Positions 8,085-17,007 of a stretch of 64,000 bases of DNA are shown here, in pieces (positions within the stretch are counted from its first letter, which is position 1; each line of letters starts with the position of its first letter). This DNA is from Bdellovibrionales bacterium CG12_big_fil_rev_8_21_14_0_65_38_15 (GTDB lineage: Bacteria > Bdellovibrionota > Bacteriovoracia > Bacteriovoracales > Bacteriovoracaceae). The stretch spans positions 90,955-154,954 of the forward strand of contig PCUW01000034.1 of NCBI GenBank assembly GCA_002787775.1, given 5' to 3'. A program made the translations under genes and the position numbers. Below the pieces are notes generated by a model. It saw only the letters and a list, made by a program, of their open reading frames with translations, was not told the DNA's origin and made no database searches.

Positions 8085-9072
8085 AGATCAATCCTAATTC
8101 TTTTACAGCATCTCTCTCAGCTCTTAATTCATCCAATGTGATATTGAATTTTTCTTGGCCGTAAGGAGTTTGCTCTATTCCGTCTACAACTTGAAGCTTT
8201 CCACCGACAGTGCGACATGGGAACGAAAAGATCAGACCTTCATCAACACCGTACTCACCTTTTGAAGCTTTACACACAGAGAATGTGTTACCAGCAGCAG
8301 TGTCGTGAGTTAAGTTATAAACATTATCAACGATAGCGTTTGCAGCAGATGCAGCTGAAGAAGCACCACGTGCTTTAATGATCGCCGCTCCACGCTTTTG
8401 AACGGTTTCTACGAACTCACCTTTAAGCCATGCTTCATCAGTGATGACTTCGTTAGCTTTTTTGCCACCGATTTTTGCGTTATAAAAATCTGGCCACTGA
8501 GTTGCTGAGTGGTTACCCCAGATTGTCATATTTGTTACAGCAGTAATATCAACACCTGCTTTTTTAGCAAGCTGAGTTTTAGCGCGGTTTTCATCAAGCA
8601 TCGTCATCGCAAAGAAGCGATCTTGTGTAAGACCTTTTGCTGCGTGCATAGCGATTAATGAATTTGTATTACATGGGTTACCAACAACAAGAGCGCGAAC
8701 ATCACTCGCTCCAACTTCTGCCATTGCTTTACCTTGAGGACCGAAGATACCACCGTTAATTTTTAGAAGATCGGCGCGCTCCATTCCGTCTTTTCTTGGA
8801 ACAGCTCCAACAAGTAGTGCCCAGTTAATGCCGTTAAATGCAGTTTTTAAATCACTCGTGCAAACAATATTTTTTAAAAGAGGAAAAGCACAATCATCAA
8901 GTTCCATGGCAACACCGTTAAGTGCAGGAAGAGCTTGCTCAAGTTCAAGAAGCTGAAGTTCTACTTCTGTCTCCGGTCCAAACATTTGACCTGAGGCGAT
9001 ACGAAACAGTAGAGCGTAGCCAATTTGACCTGCAGCTCCAGTAATTGCAACTTTGACGCGTTTTTTACTCAT
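8083..9072 (-). CDS. mdh: Malate dehydrogenase (NAD-dependent, cytosolic-type)
   Basis: Oxidises malate to oxaloacetate in the citric acid cycle. 329 residues, the usual length. The Rossmann fingerprint [15 protein letters not shown] is near the N-terminus. [11 protein letters not shown] carries the substrate-loop Asn, and [14 protein letters not shown] the catalytic His. The [21 protein letters not shown] segment is typical of the eukaryotic-cytosolic-like group found in many bacteria. AAGGAG lies just before ATG 9072. Together with the fumarase genes at 53.9-55.5 kb, two consecutive cycle steps are encoded in the window. Confidence 0.96.
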   Translation of the reverse strand: MSKKRVKVAITGAAGQIGYALLFRIASGQMFGPETEVELQLLELEQALPALNGVAMELDDCAFPLLKNIVCTSDLKTAFNGINWALLVGAVPRKDGMERADLLKINGGIFGPQGKAMAEVGASDVRALVVGNPCNTNSLIAMHAAKGLTQDRFFAMTMLDENRAKTQLAKKAGVDITAVTNMTIWGNHSATQWPDFYNAKIGGKKANEVITDEAWLKGEFVETVQKRGAAIIKARGASSAASAANAIVDNVYNLTHDTAAGNTFSVCKASKGEYGVDEGLIFSFPCRTVGGKLQVVDGIEQTPYGQEKFNITLDELRAERDAVKELGLI

Positions 9073-9097
9073 ATATAGCTCCTTAATTTAGGTAGTT

Positions 9098-9134
9098 TTA
9101 TCTGAAAAAAAGATAACAGACGCTTTAGGGCGTC
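9098..9134 (-). promoter_or_regulatory. Two hairpins in the mdh leader
   Basis: Read towards mdh, GACGC/GCGTC (9130-9134 with 9119-9123, six-base loop) comes first. TTATCT/AGATAA (9111-9116 with 9098-9103) follows, with a T-rich loop. A GC stem followed by a T run 15-25 bases later is reminiscent of an attenuator, but the T run is part of the second stem and the first stem is only five pairs. Weak evidence. Confidence 0.25.
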
Positions 9135-9200
9135 GCCAGTCCTTGCGTGTTAATTCCCCTAGCTTTATGATGCTTTAAGAAAGATTTTTAAGGAAAACAA

Positions 9201-9827
9201 ATGAACCAGCCGCCGGCTTCGAACTCATCAAATTCATCGGGTAATAATTCAAATAAACGACGCCGTAGAAAGCCATCCGGTAATAGAAATAATACACAGG
9301 GAGCTAATTCTCCCAACCAAAACTCTCCACAATCAGCTGGACCTAATAAATCTGGGCCGAGTCGTCCAAAACGTGGTGGAAGAAATCGCAAAAATAAAGG
9401 TCCAAATCCAAACCAAGGTCCAAGACTTCACGGTATAGATCTTGTTAGAGCGAAATACCTCTCCTTAGTTGAACAACACGTTGAAGCGAGAAGAAAGTAT
9501 TACGACCTATTTTATCGTGCTGATCCTAATCAACTGAGAAAACTAGAAAGAGAGTTCACTGATTCTCAAGCGAAAGTTTTGGCTTTTGAAAATTCTCTAA
9601 AGCCAGAAGATCACAATCTATTAATTAAAGATTACGGTGGAAAGCCGGAAGACCGAGTCTATACTCAAAATCATCAAATCCCTGCAGAACAAATTCATGT
9701 ACCGACGACTGGTGATTTTGAAGATCCACATGTACTTGAGAGTCAAAAGCAATCAGACTTCAAGAATGATACCGAAGAAAGTGTCGGCACCTTTGATGAT
9801 TATAAGAAATTAAAAGGCATTATTTAG
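9201..9827 (+). CDS. Unknown protein with a basic, Asn/Pro/Arg-rich disordered N-terminus
   Basis: 208 residues, not recognised. Residues 1-75 are low-complexity (Asn, Ser, Pro, Gly) with basic clusters (KRRRRK, RPKRGGRNRKNK), resembling RNA-binding tails. Residues 78-133 are helical (DLVRAKYLSLVEQHVEARRKYYDLFY) and include a conserved-looking RxLExExxxxQxxxxxFE stretch. The C-terminus is acidic. AAGGA precedes ATG 9201. A nucleic-acid-associated role is suggested only by composition. Its stop codon interlocks with that of the convergent HTH gene (four-base overlap). Confidence 0.65.
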   Translation: MNQPPASNSSNSSGNNSNKRRRRKPSGNRNNTQGANSPNQNSPQSAGPNKSGPSRPKRGGRNRKNKGPNPNQGPRLHGIDLVRAKYLSLVEQHVEARRKYYDLFYRADPNQLRKLEREFTDSQAKVLAFENSLKPEDHNLLIKDYGGKPEDRVYTQNHQIPAEQIHVPTTGDFEDPHVLESQKQSDFKNDTEESVGTFDDYKKLKGII

Positions 9828-10132
9828 ATAGAAGCAGAATCTCTATCTGGCATTTTTGAAAGCTGATCTGGAGTTGCGTTCAGATAGTTTTCAATTGTTT
9901 GTTGGTGATCTTTTAAAATCGCATCCTTAATATCATTTGTTTGAATATCAAGAACGTCACAAACTTTTGGAAGCATTTTAAGTGGAATATTACAAAGAGC
10001 GCGCTCAACGTTAGAGATGAACTGGCCATTTTTGTAGCCGAGCATATTAGAAAGTTCAGATTGAGAATAACCCTTAGGGTGATTTACTCTTTTAGTTCTA
10101 ATTAGTTTCGCAATATGTTCAAAGCTGCGCAT
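9824..10132 (-). CDS. XRE-family helix-turn-helix regulator
   Basis: 102 residues. The HTH is at about 20-60: GYSQSELSNMLGYKNGQFISNVERAL follows the XRE pattern, with the recognition helix around GQFISNVE. A further helix (LPKVCDVLDIQTNDIKDAIL) matches the end of the Cro/CI domain. A short C-terminal tail ends the protein. It is a DNA-binding protein with no enzymatic domain. It diverges from the exonuclease III gene, with about 195 bases between, where an inverted repeat lies. Autoregulation is plausible but not shown. Confidence 0.8.
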   Translation of the reverse strand: MRSFEHIAKLIRTKRVNHPKGYSQSELSNMLGYKNGQFISNVERALCNIPLKMLPKVCDVLDIQTNDIKDAILKDHQQTIENYLNATPDQLSKMPDRDSASI

Positions 10133-10267
10133 GGGCAGTACTCCTTAAAAAAATTTAATAGCTGGATCGTGATTTTAACAAAAGATTACATAAGTGTGAA
10201 CTAAAAAATACCAAAACACGACATAAGTTTCTCTTTAATTACAGATAGATATAAATAATACACATTG

Positions 10268-10286
10268 TCTAAGATCTTTGTTTAGA
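10268..10286. promoter_or_regulatory. Short inverted repeat between the HTH gene and xth
   Basis: TCTAA (10268-10272) and TTAGA (10282-10286) form a perfect inverted repeat with a nine-base spacer, the size of a typical XRE operator. It lies 42 bases upstream of xth and 136 bases from the HTH start. The arms are short and the region is AT-rich, so chance occurrence is quite possible. The rest of the intergenic region shows no other structure I can support. Confidence 0.22.
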
Positions 10287-10327
10287 TAGTATCGATATCA
10301 AAATTACACTTAATCACTGGATCATCA

Positions 10328-11110
10328 ATGAAGACATTTTTTAGCTGGAACATTAACGGAATTAGGGCCTGTACAAAAAAAGGTTTAGTCGATTGGATCG
10401 AAGACAATAGCGATGCAGCAATTAGCTTTCAAGAAATTAAAGCATCAAACGATCAGGTTCCAAGCGAATTACTTTCTAGTCTTGATGATCAAGAACTCGT
10501 CACCTTTTCTGCCAAGAGACCCGGCTACTCTGGTGTCGCTAATATTTTTCCAAAGTCTTGGGGCGAGCCAAAAATCAGCTATGGTATCGGAATTGAAAAA
10601 TTTGACTGTGAAGGCAGAATGTTAATTCTCGAATGGGACGATGTTGTTTTATACACAGGTTACTACCCTAACGGTCAACGCGATCATGGAAGAGTGGATT
10701 ATAAACTAGAATTTTCCCAAGCTGTCCTTGATCACGCACTTATAAAGAAAAAAGAAACGGGTAAAGTAATCGTACTAACAGGTGATTTCAATACCGCCCA
10801 CCATGCTATTGATCTTGCCAATCCAAAACAAAATTTAAATACTACAGGATTTTTACCGAATGAGCGCGCCTGGATGGATAAACTCGTTGATGCGGGTTTT
10901 GTTGATTGCTTTCGAATGGTCAACGATAACGTCGAAGGTGCCTATACGTGGTGGACTTATCGCGGTGATTGTCGAGAGCGAAATATTGGTTGGCGTATTG
11001 ATTACTTTTTTGTCGACGCCGATAGCGCCGACAAAGTTTTAGATTGTTTTATTCAACCTGAAGTCATGGGATCAGATCACTGCCCTATCGGACTTGTGCT
11101 TGATTTATGA
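10328..11110 (+). CDS. xth: Exodeoxyribonuclease III (AP endonuclease)
   Basis: 260 residues, the family length. It removes nucleotides from 3' ends and cuts at abasic sites in base-excision repair. The endonuclease/exonuclease/phosphatase motifs are all present: FFSWNINGIRA, SFQEIKAS (metal-binding Glu), TGYYPNGQ, LTGDFNTAHH (catalytic Asp and Asn), RIDYFFV and GSDHCPIGLVL (catalytic Asp-His). The overall match is to the XthA/ExoA group with the typical WWTYR segment. Its last six bases overlap the convergent guanine deaminase gene. Confidence 0.93.
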   Translation: MKTFFSWNINGIRACTKKGLVDWIEDNSDAAISFQEIKASNDQVPSELLSSLDDQELVTFSAKRPGYSGVANIFPKSWGEPKISYGIGIEKFDCEGRMLILEWDDVVLYTGYYPNGQRDHGRVDYKLEFSQAVLDHALIKKKETGKVIVLTGDFNTAHHAIDLANPKQNLNTTGFLPNERAWMDKLVDAGFVDCFRMVNDNVEGAYTWWTYRGDCRERNIGWRIDYFFVDADSADKVLDCFIQPEVMGSDHCPIGLVLDL

Positions 11111-12394
11111 GTAAACAACTTCACCGTTAAAATAAGCTTCACTAACAACACTTAACGATTTTTCGCGCTTTGCTTTAAAAGGTTTATGCAGATTAGTCAG
11201 TGCCTCTTCCGGTGTTTTTCCCTTAGGAGATGGAACAAAAATGAAGTTAGCATTAAAGCCTTCTTCTAAAGCTCCTGTCTTTTTAGAAAGACCAAGAACT
11301 TCTGCACCAGCGCGAGTCGATCTATACAATGCTTTGGTATAAGTCGCCCCTTTCACTTTGGCCTTTGCGTTTTGTTGTACGAAAGACTGCATGACATCAA
11401 ACATTGATAAGAATGGACCGCCACCGATATCACTGGCTAGTGCCCAACGAACACCGGCTTTTTCCGTTTTCTTAAAATCAAAAAGACCCGAGCCCAGACC
11501 TTTGTCTTTAACAGGTGCATTTGAAGTCGGGCAGTGGGCAATAACTGTTTTTGTTTTAGCTAGAGTTTCAAGTTCACCTTTTGATAGATGAATTCCATGA
11601 CCCATAATTGTTTTTGATCCAAGCACACCACATTTTCTATAAATATCGGTGTAGTTATCGGTATTTTCAAAACCTTCCATTTGTTTGTACATCTCTAAGA
11701 CATAATCAATTTCATTTTCAGATTCAGACAAATGCGTCTGAATAAAGCTACCACGTTTTTTGGCAAGCCAAGCACCAGCTTTCATCACATCAGGATGAGT
11801 GGTTGGGGCAAATCTTGGAGTCATCGCATAAGCGTTTCCCCATTTTGCACTAAGAGATTCAATCAGCGTTAAAGCCTGCTCTCTTGTTTGAGACAAACCC
11901 TTTGGTGAATTCATCGTCATTAAGACATTGCCAGCAATATAATCACCTACAAAATTTTCAAGTGCATCATCGACAGTATGGCCATGAATCGAAGCGTAAA
12001 TGGCACCACCAAGTGTGCCGACAGAAAGAAGTTCCTTAGAAAACTTCTTAGCTTTTTCTTTTGAATACTTTTTAGATTTAAATTTCATCTCATATGGCCA
12101 AGTGTATTTCGACAGCCATTCTAAAAGAGAATCTTTAGGCATTAAGCGCACATCATCTTGCACCCAATGAAAATGCATATCGAAGAAGCCTGGCATCGCA
12201 AGCATAGAACTTCGATCAACAAGCACAGAGTTAGGGTATTTAGGTAGAATTGTCTTTGATGGACCAATTTCATGGATCTTAAAACCAGACTTATTGCGTT
12301 TCAATACTAATGCGGCTTGGCGTGTCAGCTTGGCTTTAGTATCAGTTACGGGATTTAAGACATCACATAAAAAAATCTTGTATACTGTACTCAC
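11105..12394 (-). CDS. guaD: Guanine deaminase (amidohydrolase family)
   Basis: 429 residues. It hydrolyses guanine to xanthine and ammonia, using one zinc ion. The HxH metal pair is HFH at 74-76 within PGFFDMHFHWVQ. QTHLSESENEIDYV, GHGIHLS, IAHCPTSNAPV and ALASDIGGGP supply the other conserved His, Glu and Asp positions in the guanine deaminase order. The family usually has PGFIDTHIHYPQ at the HxH site, so this is somewhat divergent. A related aminohydrolase of the same superfamily cannot be fully excluded. GTG start at 12394, only 26 bases from the divergent nfeD gene. Confidence 0.82.
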   Translation of the reverse strand: MSTVYKIFLCDVLNPVTDTKAKLTRQAALVLKRNKSGFKIHEIGPSKTILPKYPNSVLVDRSSMLAMPGFFDMHFHWVQDDVRLMPKDSLLEWLSKYTWPYEMKFKSKKYSKEKAKKFSKELLSVGTLGGAIYASIHGHTVDDALENFVGDYIAGNVLMTMNSPKGLSQTREQALTLIESLSAKWGNAYAMTPRFAPTTHPDVMKAGAWLAKKRGSFIQTHLSESENEIDYVLEMYKQMEGFENTDNYTDIYRKCGVLGSKTIMGHGIHLSKGELETLAKTKTVIAHCPTSNAPVKDKGLGSGLFDFKKTEKAGVRWALASDIGGGPFLSMFDVMQSFVQQNAKAKVKGATYTKALYRSTRAGAEVLGLSKKTGALEEGFNANFIFVPSPKGKTPEEALTNLHKPFKAKREKSLSVVSEAYFNGEVVYS

Positions 12395-12420
12395 TTAAGA
12401 CCTCTAAATAGGAAATAGAT

Positions 12421-13731
12421 ATGAAAAGCTTCACACTTTTTCTTTTTTTAACCCTTGTGTCAAGCATCGTCTATGCGTCTGAGACCAATTTAATTCAGCA
12501 AAGAGACATCCAAAAAATCATTAGACTCGATATTAATTCTTCGATTAATCCGGCCACCTATAGTTACCTGCAAGCTGGCTTTAAAGAAGCTAACGAAAAC
12601 GAATATCAGGCAGTCTTAATTACAATCAACACTCCAGGTGGCTTAGTTAGTACAACAAAAGAAATTTTAACACTTTTTGGCGATAGTGATCTTCCCGTCA
12701 TCGTCTGGATTAGACCAGAAGGTGCAAGTGCGACCAGTGCCGGCGCCATTATTTCCGCAGGTGCTCACCTTCTGTATATGGCAGAAGGAACAAATATCGG
12801 TGCCGCGACACCGATTGAAATGAGTGGCGATATCAAACAGTCAGACGCTAGATCAAAAGCTATCAATGATCTGGTTGCTTTGGTCGAGAGCTTGGCCGAA
12901 GCTCGTGGTCGAAATGGAAAACTCTTTTCTGAAATGATTGAGAAAGCTTCTTCATTTAAAAGTGTTGAAGCGAAAGAAAAATCACTGATCGATGGAATTG
13001 CGAACTCAACGAAAGACATTAAAGAACTGTCCCATGACAAGACGATTAAAATTAAAGGCAATCAAGTTAAGTTGAATTTTGTGAATACACAGATTATTTC
13101 TTACGGCATGGACTTGGGACAAAAGCTTTTAGATATCTTGGCAAACCCTAGCACGGCCTATATTTTATTTATTATTGGCGCGGGGCTAATTTATCTTGAG
13201 CTTCAAGCTCCTGGTGGATTTATCGCTGGAAGTATCGGAACCGTTTGTCTCGTTTTAGCTGGTATTGGTTTTCAAGTCCTACCATTAAATTTTGGTGCGC
13301 TTGGACTGATTGTTCTATCGTTCATTCTCTTGATTATGGAAGTTTATATTACTTCGTTTGGTATCCTAACGATTGCTGGTCTAGCGGCTTTAATTTCTGG
13401 TTCGCTCTTCTTATTTAGAACTGATGATGCCTACCTGCATCTTTCCCATACCGTTATTGCTTCAACAGTTTCAGCTGTCGTCGCTTTTGCCGGCTTGATT
13501 GCCTATGTCATTATTCGAGATCGAAAAAATGGTCACCAAGAAGAATTTAACTCAATGAAAAATAAAGAAGGAGTGGTTTTAGAAAAGCTTCCAGATAATT
13601 TTTATCAAATTAAAGTTGCTGGTGAGGTTTGGAAAGCATCTTGTAAAGAAAATTTAAGCACAGGTGATTTTGTAAGAGTTATCGAGCAAGATGATAATAA
13701 GATGGTTCTGACTGTTCAGTCTAAAGTATAG
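12421..13731 (+). CDS. nfeD: NfeD-family membrane serine protease (long form)
   Basis: 436 residues: signal peptide (1-20), a ClpP/SppA-like protease domain (about 30-210), four to five membrane helices (about 245-370) and a C-terminal OB-fold-like domain (about 380-436). TINTPGGLV and PEGASATSAGA (99-109) match the protease core; the Ser at 106 corresponds to the nucleophile. Long NfeD proteins cleave stomatin-type membrane proteins. A slipin gene lies 1.3 kb downstream on the same strand, but an antisense gene separates the two, which is unusual for this pair. AGGAAATAG precedes ATG. Confidence 0.88.
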   Translation: MKSFTLFLFLTLVSSIVYASETNLIQQRDIQKIIRLDINSSINPATYSYLQAGFKEANENEYQAVLITINTPGGLVSTTKEILTLFGDSDLPVIVWIRPEGASATSAGAIISAGAHLLYMAEGTNIGAATPIEMSGDIKQSDARSKAINDLVALVESLAEARGRNGKLFSEMIEKASSFKSVEAKEKSLIDGIANSTKDIKELSHDKTIKIKGNQVKLNFVNTQIISYGMDLGQKLLDILANPSTAYILFIIGAGLIYLELQAPGGFIAGSIGTVCLVLAGIGFQVLPLNFGALGLIVLSFILLIMEVYITSFGILTIAGLAALISGSLFLFRTDDAYLHLSHTVIASTVSAVVAFAGLIAYVIIRDRKNGHQEEFNSMKNKEGVVLEKLPDNFYQIKVAGEVWKASCKENLSTGDFVRVIEQDDNKMVLTVQSKV

Positions 13732-14960
13732 CGGTATAAAAGCCAGCTGATATTTTCGCCGTCTTCATTTGAAACTCTAAACGTAATAGTGCCATTTTCA
13801 CTAACTCTTCGGCGATGGTCTAGATTGTACCTTGTGTGTCCGTTTTCTCTAATCACACTTGCTTCAGTTCTGGCCATTGATCCATTTCTATAACTAAGTG
13901 AACCACCAACACCACTATTAGTTGCAATAACACTTCCAGTTATAGGCACTCGATCGTACAAAAACGTATAAGGCAGTCCGACCTGAACATTAGCACCAGG
14001 TTCAACTCGCATCCATACTCGCTCCCCTTCGCCGTGTGTACCAACAACAGAAAAGCGAGCGTTGGTTCTTCTAGCGGTGACGTCGGCGCTAATTAGTAAA
14101 TCATGATCTGCATCAAGAGATTGAGTCGTTCTAAAATCTAAAACAGAAATATCATCAGGCAGATAATTTCTAATTCTAAGTGCCGGCCCTACATTCAGCG
14201 AAGAAGTTTCACTCTGATAAACACTGGTACCACCATTGTAGACTGTATTTCTAGGGATGCCTGCTAAAGGGTTCGTATCAATACTAGTCATGTTGGGAAG
14301 ATTGTAGCGACGTTCACGTTGCTCTTGAGCCGTCTCTGGAAGATCCTTATCAAAATCAATGAGTCTATAGGTTGTGACTAACGGGTTGCCGTTGATTCCA
14401 CTTGGAAAATCTAATCGAACAAAGACATTTTTATCATCGCCTCTGCCTCGAAGAAAATAGGTATCACCGGCCTTGGCACCGTTAGCCATTAAGCTTCCAG
14501 ATATTCTCCAAGACAAAACTCGATCTAGATCCATCTCACCTTGATGAATCATAATGGCACTTTCTGGATTAACACTAGCAAAGTCATCACTCCAAAAATC
14601 GTCAGTGATTTCGTGACAGCGTTTATTTCCATCTCTATCGACGAACCTTAGGTATTGAGACACAACCACGAGTTGCTCAACTTCTTGCGGGGCTTCACCA
14701 AGTTCAGTTAAAATGCTCTCAACTTGTGAAGTTAGAGTTAAGACTGCTTCACAATTTACACAGACTCCATGATCAGACTGAGCTTGCGCCAAGGCTAATT
14801 CAGCTCGTCGATCGTTTTCTCGAATAATATCTCTTGCTGCTCTAAGCGCTTCACTTGGATCATTTCTATACGCCGCGAAAGCTAAGTCATCTGCATCACG
14901 TCTTTGTGCGTAGATGTTAGTACTGAGCGTAATAAATAGAGTGAAAAGAAGGGCTTTCAT
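13716..14960 (-). CDS. Exported protein of unknown function
   Basis: 414 residues with a clear Sec signal peptide (about 1-18, ending NIYA-Q). Residues 45-95 are helical and include a CVNC pair (67-70). The remainder is beta-rich, with a repeated style of segments such as DTYFLRGRGDDKNVFVRLDF and LPYTFLYDRVPITGSVIAT. No catalytic motif is visible. Probably periplasmic or outer-membrane-associated. It lies antisense between nfeD and slipin, and its 3' end overlaps nfeD by 16 bases. Confidence 0.65.
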   Translation of the reverse strand: MKALLFTLFITLSTNIYAQRRDADDLAFAAYRNDPSEALRAARDIIRENDRRAELALAQAQSDHGVCVNCEAVLTLTSQVESILTELGEAPQEVEQLVVVSQYLRFVDRDGNKRCHEITDDFWSDDFASVNPESAIMIHQGEMDLDRVLSWRISGSLMANGAKAGDTYFLRGRGDDKNVFVRLDFPSGINGNPLVTTYRLIDFDKDLPETAQEQRERRYNLPNMTSIDTNPLAGIPRNTVYNGGTSVYQSETSSLNVGPALRIRNYLPDDISVLDFRTTQSLDADHDLLISADVTARRTNARFSVVGTHGEGERVWMRVEPGANVQVGLPYTFLYDRVPITGSVIATNSGVGGSLSYRNGSMARTEASVIRENGHTRYNLDHRRRVSENGTITFRVSNEDGENISWLLYRYTLD

Positions 14961-15054
14961 CTCAATTATTATCGGTTTTTGCCGTATTACTTTGAATTTA
15001 TGAGGGGAAAAGTTTAGTGTTGATAATAAATTTCATCCAAAAGAAGGATTAAAA

Positions 15055-15804
15055 ATGTCAGGTATTCTACCCTTTATTATTCTTATCGCTATTCTCTTAT
15101 TTAACACCATTAAGATTCTTAAAGAATATGAACGAGCCGTCGTCTTTAGGCTTGGTCGATTTACTGGTGTGAGAGGTCCTGGAATGATTATTCTTATTCC
15201 TGGACTGGAGAAAATGGTTCGAATTGATCTTCGTACTGTAACGATGGACGTTCCAAGCCAAGATATTATCACTCGCGATAACGTTACAATTAAAGTGAAT
15301 GGAGTTCTATATTTTAGAGTTAATAATCCTGAAAAAGCTGTGATCGCAGTTGAAGACTTCTTAAATGCTACAAGCCAGATCGCTCAAACAACTCTTCGTT
15401 CTGTAATTGGTCAATTTGAACTCGATGATATTTTGGCCAACAGAGATATGATTAATACAAAACTTCAAGGAATCCTTGATGAGCAAACTGAGCCTTGGGG
15501 TGTAAAGATCTCTGCTGTTGAAGTTAAAGCGATCGATCTTCCAATCGAAATGCAAAGAGCGATGGCCAAACAGGCCCAAGCAGAGCGTGATAAGCGCGCC
15601 AAGATTATTTCTGCTGAAGGTGAGCTCATGGCTTCACAAAAACTTTCAGAAGCGGCTGGAGTTTTGGGGCGTGAGCCAAACGGTATTATTCTTCGTTACC
15701 TAGAAACCATGAAAGAAATTTCAAGCGGTGATGGAAAAACAACTTCGTTCTTTCCTGTACCGATCGATTTTTTAAATGCAGTTATAGGCAAAAATAAAAG
15801 TTGA
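15055..15804 (+). CDS. Slipin / stomatin-like SPFH membrane protein
   Basis: 249 residues: an N-terminal membrane segment (about 4-22), then an SPFH (band 7) domain. [53 protein letters not shown] and the [18 protein letters not shown] stretch are textbook slipin motifs. The C-terminal helix is Ala/Lys/Glu-rich ([21 protein letters not shown]), as expected for oligomer assembly. It organises membrane microdomains and is the usual substrate partner of long NfeD proteases. AAGGA precedes ATG 15055. The stop overlaps the TTG start of the DOMON-like gene. Confidence 0.92.
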   Translation: MSGILPFIILIAILLFNTIKILKEYERAVVFRLGRFTGVRGPGMIILIPGLEKMVRIDLRTVTMDVPSQDIITRDNVTIKVNGVLYFRVNNPEKAVIAVEDFLNATSQIAQTTLRSVIGQFELDDILANRDMINTKLQGILDEQTEPWGVKISAVEVKAIDLPIEMQRAMAKQAQAERDKRAKIISAEGELMASQKLSEAAGVLGREPNGIILRYLETMKEISSGDGKTTSFFPVPIDFLNAVIGKNKS

Positions 15805-16322
15805 ATAAAACTTATCAATTAAAGCCTTTTCATGAATCTCCCCTGCTTGGGGAGATTGTTTTTTCTTGGACAAGAAATCAAAATATCTTGCAGCTTCGCT
15901 ATGAGTGTCATGAGTTTAATAAGATTGTTTGGCCTGACATTCAATCAAGTGAAAGAGCTTTTAATCTTTGGGAATCGACTTGTTTTGAGTTATTTTTAAA
16001 ACACCCTAACGAGCACGCTTACTTAGAATTTAATTTTTCTCCAAGTGGAAAGTGGGATGCTTTTGAATTTGATTCTTACCGACTACCCAAAACTCTTCGA
16101 AGAGTTGAAGATGTAAGCTCTAAGGTTTCAACCAGCGATCACAATCTTGCTGTAGAGCTTGAGTTACCAAGTCACTGGATGAAGTCTGAGATCGTAGGTA
16201 ATGCGACGGCCGTGATTGAATTAATGGATGAGTCGATTCATTTTTTTGCTTATAAGCACTGTGAAACAAAGGCCGATTTTCACCATCAAGACAGTTTAGT
16301 TATTAATTTCGATCAGCTCTAG
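15801..16322 (+). CDS. DOMON-like domain protein
   Basis: 173 residues with no signal peptide. [33 protein letters not shown] (about 54-86, quoted only in part by key residues) matches the DOMON-like proteins related to carbohydrate-binding family 9, particularly the E-F-N-x-SPSG-W-x-A-Y/F core. The fold binds sugars or haem elsewhere; the ligand here is unknown. The start is TTG overlapping the slipin stop (TTGA), implying translational coupling. The two products probably share a membrane-related process, but that is inference. Confidence 0.7.
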   Translation: MNKTYQLKPFHESPLLGEIVFSWTRNQNILQLRYECHEFNKIVWPDIQSSERAFNLWESTCFELFLKHPNEHAYLEFNFSPSGKWDAFEFDSYRLPKTLRRVEDVSSKVSTSDHNLAVELELPSHWMKSEIVGNATAVIELMDESIHFFAYKHCETKADFHHQDSLVINFDQL

Positions 16323-16976
16323 ACCGCTAACTGAACTTTTTTCGCCCAAAAAACTCTTAAGTAAAGAATGAGCAACTTCTTTTGAATTAACGGCGCTATA
16401 TTTATCAAGAGATCCGACCATCAATGGGTTTAATAGCTTCATCATTGATCCAGCTATATCCTCAAGTGGTCTGGAGCCAGACTTTCGCCCAAGAAGAAGT
16501 CCTGGTCTAGCAATCGTGATTTTATCAAAAGGAATTTGCTTTAATACCGCTTCCATCTCTCCTTTTACACGAGAATAAAAGAAAGGTGAGCTTTTAGAAG
16601 CACCCTGAGCACTCACAAGAAGAAAATGTTTTATCCCTCGAGCACGAGCAGACTTTGCGGCAAGAAGAGGAATATCAAAATCAATCTGTCTAAAAGCTTG
16701 TTTTGATTTGGCGTTTTTCATGGTGGTACCTAAACAGCAAAAAACAGCACTGGCGCCAGTAATACACTCGCCTTTTTCGTCTAGGCGCTCCATATCGATG
16801 GTTATTTTTTTAAGTTTTGGGTGCTCTAGATCAATTGATCTTCGTCCAATAGTGATGACTTGATCAATTTCTTCGAGGTCTAAGAGCATACGTGTCAAGT
16901 GACCACCAATAAGTCCGGTAGATCCAAGAACAACGACTTTTTGAGCATTGCAAAGTGCTTCCATAAGATTGATCAT
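16296..16976 (-). CDS. NAD(P)-binding Rossmann protein, HTATIP2/TIP30-like
   Basis: 226 residues. VVLGSTGLIGGHLTRMLL (14-31) is the GxxGxxG nucleotide-binding fingerprint of atypical short-chain dehydrogenases. FCCLGTTMKNAKSKQAF and HFLLVSAQGASKSSPFFYSRVKGEME follow the TIP30/YraR pattern, with the YxxxK catalytic pair in YSRVK. IARPGLLLGRKSGSRP is also characteristic. Members are small cytosolic reductases of mostly unknown substrate. The end overlaps the convergent DOMON-like gene by 27 bases. Confidence 0.82.
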   Translation of the reverse strand: MINLMEALCNAQKVVVLGSTGLIGGHLTRMLLDLEEIDQVITIGRRSIDLEHPKLKKITIDMERLDEKGECITGASAVFCCLGTTMKNAKSKQAFRQIDFDIPLLAAKSARARGIKHFLLVSAQGASKSSPFFYSRVKGEMEAVLKQIPFDKITIARPGLLLGRKSGSRPLEDIAGSMMKLLNPLMVGSLDKYSAVNSKEVAHSLLKSFLGEKSSVSGLELIEINN

Positions 16977-17007
16977 AGCATGAAGTTTTCACAATCTGGA
17001 GTGGCCC

